Source of the DNA: Chloroflexota bacterium
Lineage (GTDB): Bacteria > Chloroflexota > Anaerolineae > Anaerolineales > Villigracilaceae
NCBI GenBank assembly: GCA_016213105.1
Contig: JACRBN010000003.1
Span: 88,685 to 152,684, forward strand
Direction: 5' to 3'
Length of the DNA: 64,000 nucleotides
How positions within the stretch are numbered: the first letter of the stretch is position 1; every line of letters begins with the position of its first letter. The position numbers were made by a program, and so were the translations under genes. Positions 16,331 through 27,178 of this stretch are shown in pieces. The notes below the pieces were generated by a model. The model searched no databases. It saw only the letters and a program-made list of their open reading frames with translations, and was not told the DNA's origin.

Positions 16331-17143
16331 TCACGCCGAAAGGCCCAGCCTCGACAGAACGGCCTCCAGCACGCCGCCGCCGATGGAGAGGGCCTTGTCG
16401 GAGACCAGCCAGCAGGCGCTGGAATCGTTCCGCGCGTCCACGTCGCCGATTTTCATGCCCTGCGGCACGGCCGCCGACTGGTGGATCAGCCCGCGCAGCA
16501 CCCCCGCGAACGGGCTGGGGATTGGCAGGCTGCCCTCAGGGATCTTCATTTCGGCGATGACCTGGCCTGGTTCGATGTGGTCGCCGATCTGGGCGCGCGG
16601 AATCACGTTCCCATCCGCGGGCGCGCGCAGGATGCGCTGGGGGTCGCCTTCGGGCTGTCCGCTGTCGGCCTGGGCGGAACCCTCCCAGTACACGCGGCCG
16701 AGGGTGTGGCTGCGGCGGGTCTCGATGACCGCGTCGCAATTGACGCTGGCGACGAAGCCAGGTCCCAGCCCGATGTGCAGCAGGGGACGGATCGGTAGGG
16801 GGGCGGGTTCACGTTTGAGCAGGCGGCCGTCGATCACGATGGTGGTGCGCGGATTGGTGAGGAAGGCGTTGGATAGCACGTTTGCGTTCGGGTCGACCAG
16901 CACGGGGATCTCGCCCGCTTCCATCACGACCTGGAGTTGGTCGGCCGAAACGACTCGGGCCGTCACCCCTTCGACCGCCCAGGCGCCCTCGTAGACCGCC
17001 TCGGCGAATGAGACGGTGCGCCGCACGGCCAGGGGCTGGGGCAGTTCGAGGATCAACACGGGGAAGCCGACACGGCGCAGGCGCAGGGCCACGCCCGAGG
17101 CCAGGTCGCCGCCCCCGCGGATCACGATCAATTCAGAGTGCAT
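16331..17143 (-). CDS. EF2563/YqeB-type molybdenum hydroxylase maturation protein
   Basis: Protein of 270 aa with AAGGAG upstream of the ATG at 17143. The N-terminus LIVIRGGGDLASGVALRLRR is a Rossmann-like nucleotide site of the EF2563 family, described in selenium-dependent molybdenum hydroxylase systems. The core has IPVLVDPNANV and VIDGRLLK; the C-terminal half has a lipoyl-like turn GDHIEPGQVIAEMKI. The family accompanies xanthine-dehydrogenase-like enzymes and probably helps insert or sulfurate or selenate the Mo cofactor. The matching enzyme operon is at 21011-25027. Selenium dependence here is not shown. Confidence 0.85.
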   Translation of the reverse strand: MHSELIVIRGGGDLASGVALRLRRVGFPVLILELPQPLAVRRTVSFAEAVYEGAWAVEGVTARVVSADQLQVVMEAGEIPVLVDPNANVLSNAFLTNPRTTIVIDGRLLKREPAPLPIRPLLHIGLGPGFVASVNCDAVIETRRSHTLGRVYWEGSAQADSGQPEGDPQRILRAPADGNVIPRAQIGDHIEPGQVIAEMKIPEGSLPIPSPFAGVLRGLIHQSAAVPQGMKIGDVDARNDSSACWLVSDKALSIGGGVLEAVLSRLGLSA

Positions 17144-17202
17144 TCGATCTCCTTGAATGGAGTTGAAATTGCCGAAGCTGTGAGGAGACGTTGAGCCTAC
17201 GC

Positions 17203-17892
17203 CTACCGTTCCTGCAAGAGGTGGCCGAAGGCGTATAACGTCAGGTACAGGAAGAGGATCAGCGCGGCGAAGATGACGGTGAACACCAGGGGACGTCCGC
17301 TCATCTCCTGGGTGCGCGCGAGGGTAAATTGAACCAATTCCTGCGGACGCGAGAGGATGTCCCAGGAATTCCAGCGCAGGAAGCGCCCCACGTAGACGCC
17401 CGCCGCCGTCAGCACGGTGACCAGGGCCACGAAGCCCCAGCCGCTCCAGCGCCCAAACTCGCGGCGGATGATCTCCTGCATCATGAAGAGCGAGACCAAT
17501 CCCAGCAGCAGCCCGGTGAAGGCGAACCAGATCAACATGAGCACGTCGTACCAAGTGTCGATGTTTTGCCAGTCGACCACGGCCAGGTGCTGGAAGTCGG
17601 TCAGGATGTAGGGGGCGTTGGGGAAGAAGATCAGCCACACAAAGGCGGCGATGGGCACCAGCACCCGCATCCGCGCATGCTGGAGGCTGGAGGTGTAGGT
17701 AAGGTAGGCCACCACAAAGGGAATCCAGGCCAGGAACAGGTTCCAGATCAGGAAGGCGTAGTTCTCGCTGCCCGTCAGCGAAGCGCGCCAGCGGAATAGT
17801 CCGATGCAGACCAGGGATGCCATGCTCAGGATGCCGAAGATGAACAGGCGGTACTTGTTCCGCGCAAAGCGCGCCCGCAGGTTAGCGATCAT
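17203..17892 (-). CDS. DUF1361 membrane protein, copy 2
   Basis: Protein of 229 aa with about six to seven helices and the DUF1361 signature FLAWIPFVVAY followed by WLIFFPNAPYILTDFQHL. Its start overlaps the end of a close paralogue (17882-18589) by 11 bp. Both copies keep the same signatures, so this is a tandem duplication. Family function is unknown. Confidence 0.88.
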   Translation of the reverse strand: MIANLRARFARNKYRLFIFGILSMASLVCIGLFRWRASLTGSENYAFLIWNLFLAWIPFVVAYLTYTSSLQHARMRVLVPIAAFVWLIFFPNAPYILTDFQHLAVVDWQNIDTWYDVLMLIWFAFTGLLLGLVSLFMMQEIIRREFGRWSGWGFVALVTVLTAAGVYVGRFLRWNSWDILSRPQELVQFTLARTQEMSGRPLVFTVIFAALILFLYLTLYAFGHLLQER

Positions 17893-18589
17893 GGATGAGG
17901 TTTCCGTTTTCGTGCAGCAGATGGCCGAATGAGTACAGGGTCAGGTAGACGAACAGGTAGAAGGCCGCGAACAGCAGGGTAAAAGCCATCAGCCGCAGGG
18001 TGGGGTCGATGACCAGGCCCAGGATGGTGACGGCCACTTCGCCGGGGGCCTGCAGCAGGTCCCAGGAGTTGAAGCGCACGAAGCGCCCCAGGTACACGCC
18101 AAAGCTGCCCAGTAACGAGACGATCAGGACGAAACTCCAGCCAGTTGTTTTTCCAAAGGTGCGCTGGATGATCTCGTGCATCATGTACAGTGAAACCAGC
18201 CCCAATAGCATGCCCGTCCACGAGAACCAGATCAACATGATTACGTCGTACCACAGCGGGGTATCCACCGATTGGCGAGCCAGGTGCTGGAGGTCGGTCA
18301 GGATGTAGGGGGCGTTGGGGAAGAAGATCAGCCACACGAAGGCGGTGACGGGAATGACGATGTACAGCCACCTGCGGCTCCATGAAAGGGTATAGGCGGC
18401 ATAAGCCAGCACGAAGGGAATCCAGGCCAGGAAGAGGTTCCAGGTCAGGCCCGCGTAGCGTCCCGAGTCGCTGACGGTCATGCGCGCCCCGACCAGCAGC
18501 AGACTGATGAACGAGGCGCCCGCCATCAGGCCAAGGATGGCCAGTTTGTACTTGTTGCGATGGATGAAGGGGAGGATGGTTTGGAGCAT
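17882..18589 (-). CDS. DUF1361 membrane protein, copy 1
   Basis: Protein of 235 aa, paralogue of the next gene downstream. FLAWIPFVLAYAAYT and WLIFFPNAPYILTDLQHLA mark DUF1361. No good ribosome site is visible before the ATG at 18589, so the start may be leaderless or slightly different. It is the first gene of a two-gene operon and is followed at once by its copy. Confidence 0.87.
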   Translation of the reverse strand: MLQTILPFIHRNKYKLAILGLMAGASFISLLLVGARMTVSDSGRYAGLTWNLFLAWIPFVLAYAAYTLSWSRRWLYIVIPVTAFVWLIFFPNAPYILTDLQHLARQSVDTPLWYDVIMLIWFSWTGMLLGLVSLYMMHEIIQRTFGKTTGWSFVLIVSLLGSFGVYLGRFVRFNSWDLLQAPGEVAVTILGLVIDPTLRLMAFTLLFAAFYLFVYLTLYSFGHLLHENGNLIHDR

Positions 18590-18666
18590 GGCGTCTATTG
18601 TAGCATTTTCTGTCCCTTACTGGGCTGGAGGGTGTCTGGCCGCCGAACTGGCGAAGTATGCCGATA

Positions 18667-19164
18667 TTACTGTTGTTCCCGCAGGAAGAAGATCAGGTCG
18701 ATGTCGCCTGGTGAATGGCCCAGGTCGGTCAGCAGGGCGGCGGCTTCGGCGCGGTGCTGGGTGCCGTGATTGACAACATGCATCATCACGGGCCACAGGG
18801 CGGGTTCGGACATCGGATCGCCGCGGGTGGTCTTGTAATCGAAGACGGAGCGCAGGCGCTCGTCGCTAACCGAGTCGACAAAGGCCAACAGTTTCGCTTC
18901 CTCTTCGGCCCAGCGGGAGCGCAGGTTGGCCAGATTCGGAAATTCCGCCTCCCTGATGCGGAAGATGGGCGAGGTGCCCTCCCAACGATTGCGCCAGATC
19001 CACTCCGCGAACAGGGTGTGGACAAGGGTGCCGCGAACCCCGCCGTGCGGAAAGGAGGCGGGCGCGCAGAATTGTTCGTCGCTCAGGCCTTCGGCGGCAG
19101 CCAGAATGTGCGCATTGGCCCAGGCGTTATAACGAAAGAGCAGTTGAAGGTCTTGTTTATTCAT
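18667..19164 (-). CDS. DinB-like four-helix protein
   Basis: Protein of 165 aa. It has LLFRYNAWANAHILAAAEGL, then TLVHTLFAEWIWRNRWEG and VMMHVVNHGTQHRAEAAALL. The spaced histidines (one in HTLFAEWIW, two in HVVNHGTQHR) form the metal site of the DinB/YfiT superfamily. Such proteins act in thiol-dependent transfer reactions or stress responses. The ATG at 19164 is preferred over an upstream GTG because AGGTG lies at proper spacing. Confidence 0.85.
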   Translation of the reverse strand: MNKQDLQLLFRYNAWANAHILAAAEGLSDEQFCAPASFPHGGVRGTLVHTLFAEWIWRNRWEGTSPIFRIREAEFPNLANLRSRWAEEEAKLLAFVDSVSDERLRSVFDYKTTRGDPMSEPALWPVMMHVVNHGTQHRAEAAALLTDLGHSPGDIDLIFFLREQQ

Positions 19165-19338
19165 GGGTTTCACCTGATGGTCGGTTATCGACGGGGACTG
19201 TGCGGATGCGCTCTACTTTATTTTACCCGCGTCGAAGAATTCCAAATCGATGACGGTGGAGAGCAGGTGACAAACGCCACTTGAATTGCGGCCTGCGCAA
19301 GCATAAAATAACGCAATTCATTCTCGATTGGAGACAGC

Positions 19339-20022
19339 ATGTCAATGGATTTGATTTCGCAAATTCTTCAAGCCCTGGGATATTTATTGCTGCTGGTGGT
19401 GCTGACGTATCTATGGATCAAGGCGGCCCGCCAGCCGAACCTTCGTCGTTTTTGGATTTTGCTTGCCCTGGCATGGACGATGAATCTGTTCGGCAACATC
19501 GCCTGGATCATACACGACCTCGTGACCGGGACCCTGCTGGATACGTTTTCGGCGGTCGATTTGTTCTACGTGGCGCATTATGGATTCGTCGCGGTGGCTC
19601 TCTGGCAATATCTCACACCCCTGCCTCGACGGGCCTGGCTCTGGATTGGAGCGGCGATGCTGGCGGTCAACGCGCTCGTCTGGGCGATCTATTTCGCTCC
19701 GCTGATGGCGCTCAAGAACGGGGCCTGGACCGACTTTCTGGGGGTTGCCATGTACCCTGTGTTGGATGCGGGCCTGATTGCGCTGGCCTGGCTGCGCTTT
19801 CGCGCGGCGCGCCGATCCGCGTGGGACAGGGTTGCGCTGCTTCTATTTTTTGCCATGACAAGTTATGGGATTGCCAACACGATCAACATGACCAGTTATG
19901 TCTTCTCCATGAACCCCAGCGGGATTCCGCAGAACCTGTTCTGGATTCTGACGGATATTTTTATGCTGACGATGACGTTCGGCGTGAAGAAGGATATTCA
20001 ACCCCTGCCTGCCTCAGGCTGA
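19339..20022 (+). CDS. Seven-helix integral membrane protein of unknown function
   Basis: Protein of 227 aa, almost entirely hydrophobic with about seven helices. It looks like the membrane-sensor part of some signalling proteins but has no kinase, GGDEF or other output domain attached. It stands alone between the DinB gene and a convergent hydrolase. I do not recognise the family. Confidence 0.7.
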   Translation: MSMDLISQILQALGYLLLLVVLTYLWIKAARQPNLRRFWILLALAWTMNLFGNIAWIIHDLVTGTLLDTFSAVDLFYVAHYGFVAVALWQYLTPLPRRAWLWIGAAMLAVNALVWAIYFAPLMALKNGAWTDFLGVAMYPVLDAGLIALAWLRFRAARRSAWDRVALLLFFAMTSYGIANTINMTSYVFSMNPSGIPQNLFWILTDIFMLTMTFGVKKDIQPLPASG

Positions 20023-20034
20023 TTCGGATCTTTC

Positions 20035-20955
20035 TTAGTGCGTCAGGAATTCGGCCAGCAGCGGGTTGAATTCCGCGGGCCGTTCGTAGTGCGGGATGTG
20101 GCCGCATTGGTCGAAGGCGTGCAGGGTGGCTTGGGGAATCAGTTTCAGCAGGTCGGCGCTGTGGGCGAAGGGGACGGTCGTATCCTGCCTGCCCCAGAAC
20201 AGGCGGACGGGCTTGCCCAACGCGCCCAGTTGGCGATAGGTTTCGGAGAAGTCTCCCAGCATCCCATTGCGCATACTGGAGAGGATCGCCCGGCGGAAGC
20301 CTGCGAAGCGCATCTGCACGCGGTACCTGGCCTGGAATTCCTGGATGGTTTGCGGATCGAAGAAAGCGGAGGCCGCGTTTTTGACCATGCGCTCCCCGCC
20401 GAAGCCCAGCGCCAGTTCGCCCAGCAGGGGCAGCCTGAGAAGCCTGAGTCCGCGCAGGTTCACGGCGCGCACCCCCGCAGGGTCGATGAAGATGTTGCAG
20501 GCAACGCGCTCGGGGTGGCGGACGGTAAAGGCCGCAGAGATGGCTCCGCCCATCGAAAGGCCGACCAGGCTGACGGGCGCGCGCATGTCGAGCGCATCCA
20601 GCAGGTCGCGCAACTGACGCACGAACAGGTCGAGGTTGTATTTGACCTGCGGGCGGTCCGACCATCCACGCCCGAACAGGTCGTAGCGCAGCACGCGAAA
20701 ACCCGCGCGGGTGAGATGGCTGAAGGTCGGGTCGAAAATGTAATACGGCACCGAAAATCCATGCACCAGCACCACGCTGGGACGGTTCGCCTTGACGGGT
20801 TCGGTGGGACGGTTTTCACCGTCGGGCAGGGACGCGTACGGGCTGCCCAATTCGTAATGCGTGATGCCATCCGGCAGGGATGCGAACGACCCGTCCGCGG
20901 AGGCACGGGTCGTTTCGTTCAGTTCGTGGGTTTCACCAAGATAGGGGAAGGGCAT
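20035..20955 (-). CDS. Alpha/beta-fold hydrolase
   Basis: Protein of 306 aa. VVLVHGFSVPYYIFD (oxyanion region), a nucleophile elbow GLSMGG, an acid in the FWGRQDTTVPF loop and the His in DQCGHIPHYERP complete a Ser-Asp-His triad. The closest general type is the MhpC-like hydrolase or lipase group. The ATG at 20955 is chosen where family-like sequence starts. Substrate unknown. Confidence 0.88.
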   Translation of the reverse strand: MPFPYLGETHELNETTRASADGSFASLPDGITHYELGSPYASLPDGENRPTEPVKANRPSVVLVHGFSVPYYIFDPTFSHLTRAGFRVLRYDLFGRGWSDRPQVKYNLDLFVRQLRDLLDALDMRAPVSLVGLSMGGAISAAFTVRHPERVACNIFIDPAGVRAVNLRGLRLLRLPLLGELALGFGGERMVKNAASAFFDPQTIQEFQARYRVQMRFAGFRRAILSSMRNGMLGDFSETYRQLGALGKPVRLFWGRQDTTVPFAHSADLLKLIPQATLHAFDQCGHIPHYERPAEFNPLLAEFLTH

Positions 20956-21010
20956 GGTTGTTTCTGGCAGGGGCGGCCAAACAGGGGCGCAATCTCTGCG
21001 CCCCAAACGA

Positions 21011-23197
21011 TTATATTTTTCCCAGCGCCCGCAGTACGCGCTCGGGTGTGAACGGGAATTCGTGTATCCATACGCCTGTGGCATTGTAGATGGCGGCCGC
21101 CACGGCGGGAGCGTAAGGCAGGTAGGGCAGCTCGCCCAGCCCGCGCGCGCCCCACGGCCCGTTCGGGTCGGGCACCTCGACCACCACCGCTTCGACCTGC
21201 TCGGGAATGTCGACGATGGTCGGCAGCAGGTAGGTGCTGAACTGGTCGGTCACCACGCGGCCGTCGCGGGTCTTGTATTCCTCGGTGATGGCATAACCGT
21301 GGGCCTGCACCACCGCGCCTTCGATCTGGCCGACGACCAGGTCGGGGTTGATGGCCTTGCCGACGTCATCGGCGGCCACCACGCGCAGAACGCGCACGTG
21401 GCCCGTCTCGGTATCGACTTCCACCTCCACGGCCTGGGCCGCGTAGGCGTATTGGAAGTTGGGCATCGAGTAGCCCGTGTCGTGATCCATGTGGGTGGTG
21501 GGCGGGGCCAGGTATTTGAACTCCGCGATGGCGGGACGTTCCTCGGCGTTCCACTTGGCGAGAGCCGCCTCCGCCGCACCCTTGATGGCGTTGCCCGCCA
21601 TGAAGGTCATGCGCGAAGCCGAGACGGAGCCTGAGTTGCCCTGCAGGGCCGAGTCGGAGGTGCGGATCTCAACCTTGTCGGGCGAGATGCCCAGCGTGTG
21701 GGCGGCCATCTGCACCATGACGGTGTGCGTGCCCTGGCCGACCTCCGCGCCTGCATGGTGCAGCACGGCGCGCTCGATCTGCCCGTTCCCGTAAACCTCG
21801 ACCTTGGCCCAGCAGTTCTCCTGGTAGCCAAACGAGAAGCCGACGTTCTTAAAGCCCGCCGCAAAGCCGCGGCCGCGGACGATGGGGGAACCCTCCACGC
21901 TTTTCGCTCCAGGTTCCGCATCCCAGCCGAACTTGTCGCGGGCGGCCTGGATTACTTCGGTGATGCTGACGGGGTTGGGGGCGGGGGTGCCGACGGCCAG
22001 CGTATCGCCCTGTTGGAGCGCGTTCTTCAAGCGGAACTCGACGGGGTCCATGCCGAGTTTCTCGGCCAGCTTGTCCATTTGCAGTTCGGCCATGTACAGG
22101 GCCTGCGGCGCGCCAAATCCGCGGAAGGCCGCGCCCGGCACGTTGTTGGTGTAGATGCCGTAGATGTCCGCCTTGATGTTGGGGATGAAATACGGGCCGG
22201 TGTGGGTGATGGTGGCGTTACCGAGCACCTTGTTGGAGGTGTACATGTACGCACCGCCGTCGCCGATCAGCTCGCTTTCGGCGGCCACCAGTTTGCCGTC
22301 CTTCGTGGCGCCCCATTTGGCCTTGAGCAGCACCGCGTGGCGCTTGCCGTGCCCAATCATGGACTCGCGGCGGCTCCAGATGATCTTGACCGGCTTGCGC
22401 AGTTTCATGGTGGCCAGGGCCAGCACGATCTGCACCGACAGATCCTCGCGACCGCCGAAGGCGCCGCCGATGGCGGGATAGATGACGCGCACCTGTTGCT
22501 CGGGGAGGTTCAACGCGTGCGCAATCGACCCGCGGTCGGCGTGCGTCCACTGGCCCGCGCAGACCACGGTGATGCGGCCCTCCTCATCGAGGTAGGTCAG
22601 GCCCGCCTCGGGCTGGAGGTAGGCGTGTTCCTGCACGGGGGTGCGGTATTCGCCCTCGACGATCACGTCGGCCTGCGCGAAAGCCGCGTCGATGTCGCCC
22701 TTGCGGATGCGGTAATGCACGCAGATGTTGTTCGTGCCGCGGTCAGGGTGCAGGACGGGCGCATCGGGCTGCATGGCTTTGACAGGGTCGAGCAGGGGCG
22801 GCAGGTCTTCGTAATCGACCTCGATCAGCTTGAGGGCGGCAGCGGCCTGGGCTTCGGTCTCTGCCACCACCACAGCCACCTGGTCGCCCACGAAGCGCAC
22901 CATGTCGGTGTAGGGTTTGGCCGCGCCAGGTCCGCACAGCACGGGCTGGTCTGGGATCTGGAGTCCGTACTCATTGACGGGCACGTCCTTGGCGGTGTAA
23001 ACCGCGGCCACACCGGGCGCAGCTTCAGCCTTGGAGGTGTCAATGCTCCTGACGCGCGCATACGGGCGTTCGGCGAAGAGGATCTTCATGAACAGCATGC
23101 CTGGCATCGAGAGATCGCCAGAGTAGGGCGTCACGCCTGTGACCTTGCCCAGGGCGTCGACGCGCGGAATGGATTGACCAACGGATTGGATAGTCAT
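21011..23197 (-). CDS. Molybdenum hydroxylase large (molybdopterin-binding) subunit, xanthine dehydrogenase family
   Basis: Protein of 728 aa. It opens SIPRVDALGKVTGVTPYSGD, typical of aldehyde oxidase / xanthine dehydrogenase large subunits. It contains GQWTHADRG and YPAIGGAFGGRED (cofactor region), the GAAFRGFGAPQALYMAE segment, and HHAGAEVGQGTHTVMVQ and VSASRMTFMAGNA blocks. The C-terminus GPWGARGLGELP carries the conserved catalytic Glu. It binds the Mo cofactor and hydroxylates an N-heterocycle or aldehyde; substrate is not decided by sequence. It is the last gene of the operon after the FAD/FeS fusion and a membrane protein. Confidence 0.94.
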   Translation of the reverse strand: MTIQSVGQSIPRVDALGKVTGVTPYSGDLSMPGMLFMKILFAERPYARVRSIDTSKAEAAPGVAAVYTAKDVPVNEYGLQIPDQPVLCGPGAAKPYTDMVRFVGDQVAVVVAETEAQAAAALKLIEVDYEDLPPLLDPVKAMQPDAPVLHPDRGTNNICVHYRIRKGDIDAAFAQADVIVEGEYRTPVQEHAYLQPEAGLTYLDEEGRITVVCAGQWTHADRGSIAHALNLPEQQVRVIYPAIGGAFGGREDLSVQIVLALATMKLRKPVKIIWSRRESMIGHGKRHAVLLKAKWGATKDGKLVAAESELIGDGGAYMYTSNKVLGNATITHTGPYFIPNIKADIYGIYTNNVPGAAFRGFGAPQALYMAELQMDKLAEKLGMDPVEFRLKNALQQGDTLAVGTPAPNPVSITEVIQAARDKFGWDAEPGAKSVEGSPIVRGRGFAAGFKNVGFSFGYQENCWAKVEVYGNGQIERAVLHHAGAEVGQGTHTVMVQMAAHTLGISPDKVEIRTSDSALQGNSGSVSASRMTFMAGNAIKGAAEAALAKWNAEERPAIAEFKYLAPPTTHMDHDTGYSMPNFQYAYAAQAVEVEVDTETGHVRVLRVVAADDVGKAINPDLVVGQIEGAVVQAHGYAITEEYKTRDGRVVTDQFSTYLLPTIVDIPEQVEAVVVEVPDPNGPWGARGLGELPYLPYAPAVAAAIYNATGVWIHEFPFTPERVLRALGKI

Positions 23198-23200
23198 GGT

Positions 23201-23620
23201 TTATCGCTGCTTCTTGGATATCTTGATCTTGACGGGTGGGGCATCGGTCGGGCCGTATTTCGACGGACCGGCGAAACGGTAGATCAGCGCATACAGAACA
23301 GAGATGATGCCCCCCAGGATGATGGAAAAGACCAGGGTGAGGGCAATATAGGCATACAGGTTCTTTACTCCGTCGATCCTGCCGAATATATCCGCCAGGC
23401 CCTTTGTGGAAAAGAAGAAATCGGGAAAATGGGGATACCCGAGCAATTGGTAGGGAAAGGGCCATTTGTTGGCCAGGATCAGATCCAGAGCGACCACACT
23501 GATGGCGATGGACATGGCGGGGATGATGACCGCCATCAAGCAGCCCAGCCCGTTCCAGATCGGGTGCGGTCCCTTGGGAGCTTCCTTTCTCTCTGCCTGT
23601 CTGACGCTATATCTGCCCAT
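23201..23620 (-). CDS. Small two-to-three-helix membrane protein inside the Mo hydroxylase operon
   Basis: Protein of 139 aa: a basic N-terminus, a helix at about residues 27-48, a polar stretch with GYPHFPDFFFSTKGL, a helix at about 85-115, and a Lys-rich tail. The gaps to both enzyme genes are only 3 bp. Xanthine dehydrogenases are normally soluble, so an intercalated membrane protein suggests membrane anchoring or coupling to the quinone pool. That role is inference and the family is unknown to me. Confidence 0.75.
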   Translation of the reverse strand: MGRYSVRQAERKEAPKGPHPIWNGLGCLMAVIIPAMSIAISVVALDLILANKWPFPYQLLGYPHFPDFFFSTKGLADIFGRIDGVKNLYAYIALTLVFSIILGGIISVLYALIYRFAGPSKYGPTDAPPVKIKISKKQR

Positions 23621-23623
23621 GAC

Positions 23624-25027
23624 CTAGCTCCTTATCCTGCTGGCGTCTTCGACCGCCTGTACGATCTTGTAATAGCCCGTACAGCGGCACAGGTTGCCCG
23701 TGAACGCCTGCTCGATTTCATTGCGCTGCGGGTGCGGATTTTCTTCGAGCAGTTTTGCGCCAGACATCAGGAAACCGGGCGTGCAATATCCGCACTGCAC
23801 GGCATTGTCCTGGATGAAGGCTTCCTGGATGGGGTGCAATTTGTCCCCGTCTGCCAGTCCCTCCACGGTGACGATGGCGGCGCCATGCGCGCGCGGGGCG
23901 GGCACGAGACAGGCCATCACCGCCTTGCCGTCCAGGAAAACGGTGCAGGCGCCGCATTCACCCTCGGCGCAGCCTTCCTTGGTGCCGATCAACAGGCCCT
24001 CTTCGCGCAGCAGGCGCAGGAGGGTCTTGTCGTGTCCACTGGCAAAGGACATCTGCCTGCCATTGACGGTGGTCACGATGGGATCGGGCGACTTGTGCGC
24101 GACAGGGGAAACCTGCCCATCGTCCCTGCCCCACAACAGGATCGGCTTGTTCGGGACCCCGGCTTGTTCCTGACCCTTGGAGATTTGCCTCAGCCCACGC
24201 AGGGTGCAGACGCGCACCATTTCGCGGCGGTAATTGGCCGAACCGCGCAGGTCGTCGATCGGCCTGGAATCTTGCATGGCCAGGCGGGCGGCTTCGGCCA
24301 TGACGGTTTCGTCCAGGGTTTTGCCGACCAGGTAGGCCTCGGCGTTCTGCGCGTGGATGATGGTGGGGGCCACCGCTCCCAGCGTGATCGAGGCTGATTT
24401 AACGGAACCCGCTTCGAGGTCCACCACCAGGGCCACGTTGACCACCGAAATGGCCTGGGCGCGGCGCAGGGCCAGCTTGATGAAAGTCCCATGCAGGCTG
24501 GTTTGCAGGGCGGGGAAGGAAATATCCACCAGCATTTCGTCGGGCTGCATTACGTTCCTGCGCACGCCCGTGTAGAAATTCTGGAGGGGCAGGGTGCGTT
24601 CGCCGCGCGCCGAGAGCAGGGTGACGGACGCGCCCAGCGCCATGAGCGGCGAGATGGTGTCGTTGGCGGGCGAGGCGGTAATCAGGTTGCCCGCCACGGT
24701 GCCGCGGTTACGGATCTGCGGGGCGCCCACTTCCCAGCAGGCGCGCATCAACGGGAAGGCGCGCTCGCGGATCAATTTGGAGGCGACGCAATGGTTGTGG
24801 GTCACCATTGGCCCCAGGTGAATGATGTCGTCTTCGTCGAGGGTGATGAGGTCGAGGGCGGGGATGCGGGTCACATCGATGAGCGTGTCCACCCCTTTGC
24901 GCGCCCCGCGTTCCAGCTCAAGGATCAGGTCCGTGGCTCCCGCCACAATGCGGGCGCGTTCCCCCTTTTCAGCCAGCAGATTCACGACTTCATCAGTGGT
25001 TGTTGCGGTAATGTATTCGTGCCACAT
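23624..25027 (-). CDS. Fused FAD-binding and [2Fe-2S] subunit of the Mo hydroxylase
   Basis: Protein of 467 aa that joins two usually separate subunits. Residues 1-280 are the CoxM-type FAD domain ([30 protein letters not shown]). Residues about 310-465 are the CoxS-type iron-sulfur part: a plant-ferredoxin cluster [15 protein letters not shown]...C and a second cluster CGYC...CRC. Electrons would pass from the Mo subunit through both clusters to FAD. GGAG precedes the ATG at 25027. It is the first gene of the operon. Confidence 0.93.
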   Translation of the reverse strand: MWHEYITATTTDEVVNLLAEKGERARIVAGATDLILELERGARKGVDTLIDVTRIPALDLITLDEDDIIHLGPMVTHNHCVASKLIRERAFPLMRACWEVGAPQIRNRGTVAGNLITASPANDTISPLMALGASVTLLSARGERTLPLQNFYTGVRRNVMQPDEMLVDISFPALQTSLHGTFIKLALRRAQAISVVNVALVVDLEAGSVKSASITLGAVAPTIIHAQNAEAYLVGKTLDETVMAEAARLAMQDSRPIDDLRGSANYRREMVRVCTLRGLRQISKGQEQAGVPNKPILLWGRDDGQVSPVAHKSPDPIVTTVNGRQMSFASGHDKTLLRLLREEGLLIGTKEGCAEGECGACTVFLDGKAVMACLVPAPRAHGAAIVTVEGLADGDKLHPIQEAFIQDNAVQCGYCTPGFLMSGAKLLEENPHPQRNEIEQAFTGNLCRCTGYYKIVQAVEDASRIRS

Positions 25028-25045
25028 GATGGCTCCAGTTACGTA

Positions 25046-25131
25046 TCGTTGCGAGGAGGGTTATGCACCCGGCGAAGCAATCTCCCGGCATTGGGCTTGC
25101 ATCGCCGCCCCAGCGGGGCTCCTCGCAACGA
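25046..25131. repeat. REP-like hairpin with TCGTTGCGAGGA arms
   Basis: TCGTTGCGAGGA (25046-25057) pairs with TCCTCGCAACGA (25120-25131); the interior carries GCGAAGCAATCTCCC. It is a member of the family also seen at 2239, 35883 and 57005 and sits between two minus-strand genes. Confidence 0.8.
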
Positions 25132-25142
25132 CATTGGTTTGA

Positions 25143-25667
25143 TTATTGTCCGCTGCCGGTGACGGCTTCGGAGCGTTTGTTGTAGGTTTCGACGGCCAGG
25201 CGGGCCAGCGAGGTCACATTGCGGATGGCGGCGGGCAGGGAACTTTCATCGGCCAGGCTGGCTTCGACGTTGTCGAGCGCGCGCGCAACCTGTTCGGCCA
25301 GGTCGAAGAAGGCCGCGTCGAACTGGTAGATGGCCTCCAGTTCCTTTTCGTTGATCTTGACGGCGTCGAACATGCCCGAGTAGCCGCGCGGGGCGGTGCT
25401 GATCTTGTCGATGAAGGTGCGCAGCAACAGCGACGCCTTCTCCATGTCGTCGAGCTGGGCAATCATGCCGCTGTTGACCATCTCGACCTGCAAATTGGAT
25501 GCGCGCTTCCACTGTTCCTCGAAGCGGCGCGCGACGGTGTCGCGCAAAACCTTGTCGGCGTCACGGCGGTTCTGGCGTTCGATATAGCCGTTGAAGCCTG
25601 GGATGAACCCGACCAGTTTCTTGAACGGGTCCACCTGTGATTTGATTTTTTCAAAGAAATCGCTCAT
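25143..25667 (-). CDS. Uncharacterised alpha-helical cytoplasmic protein
   Basis: Protein of 174 aa with GCAGGAGG upstream. It has an amphipathic start MSDFFEKIKSQVDPFKKLVG followed by long helices without membrane segments or catalytic motifs. The 20-40 residue helical periodicity suggests a helical-bundle or coiled-coil protein. It may share a transcript with the Mo hydroxylase operon (115 bp gap containing the repeat), but the context gives no function. Confidence 0.65.
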   Translation of the reverse strand: MSDFFEKIKSQVDPFKKLVGFIPGFNGYIERQNRRDADKVLRDTVARRFEEQWKRASNLQVEMVNSGMIAQLDDMEKASLLLRTFIDKISTAPRGYSGMFDAVKINEKELEAIYQFDAAFFDLAEQVARALDNVEASLADESSLPAAIRNVTSLARLAVETYNKRSEAVTGSGQ

Positions 25668-26097
25668 TGGAGCCTCCTGCGATAATATACGTCAAACTTG
25701 TGATTTGGTCGCCTTGCGGCAGTGGTTCAATTATACTGCCTGAAAACTAAAATGGGCATACTGTTGGTCATGCCTGCCGTGTGACCAATATCTTTCCTCG
25801 AAAGGAAACGGCGCGAATTTGCCGATTTGCGCCATTTTTCCCGCTCCATCCCGTTCAGACAAGTGTATAATTCGAATAGTAAACGATTTCACATGCGCAC
25901 AACCCATAAGAAAACGCCGGATGAAATGGCGGCTCCGCTGGGGAGGGCCCGGGCGGCGCGGCAAGCGGCAATGTGAGATCGGCGAAAAAACAAGCAAGCT
26001 GGTGCGGGTCGGCGCGTTTCAAGGAACTCGAAGCGGCCTGCATCCAGAAAAAATCATAACCGCCTGGCGCGTATGCCGCCGGGCAAGGAGAATCGTA
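25668..26097. promoter_or_regulatory. Divergent promoter region with long fbaB leader
   Basis: This 430-bp gap has TATAAT on the plus strand at 25866-25871 (towards fbaB, leaving a leader of about 220 nt) and TATAAT on the minus strand at 25735-25730 (towards the helical protein). I find no good -35 boxes. No gene or recognisable riboswitch is visible. Confidence 0.45.
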
Positions 26098-27162
<1,065 letters not shown>

Positions 27163-27178
27163 CTGCAAGTGAACCATG

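Noticed and set aside
21698..24397. Long plus-strand open frame opposite the Mo hydroxylase genes
   Set aside because: Antisense shadow of three well-identified genes; the translated product shows no domain and crosses their boundaries.
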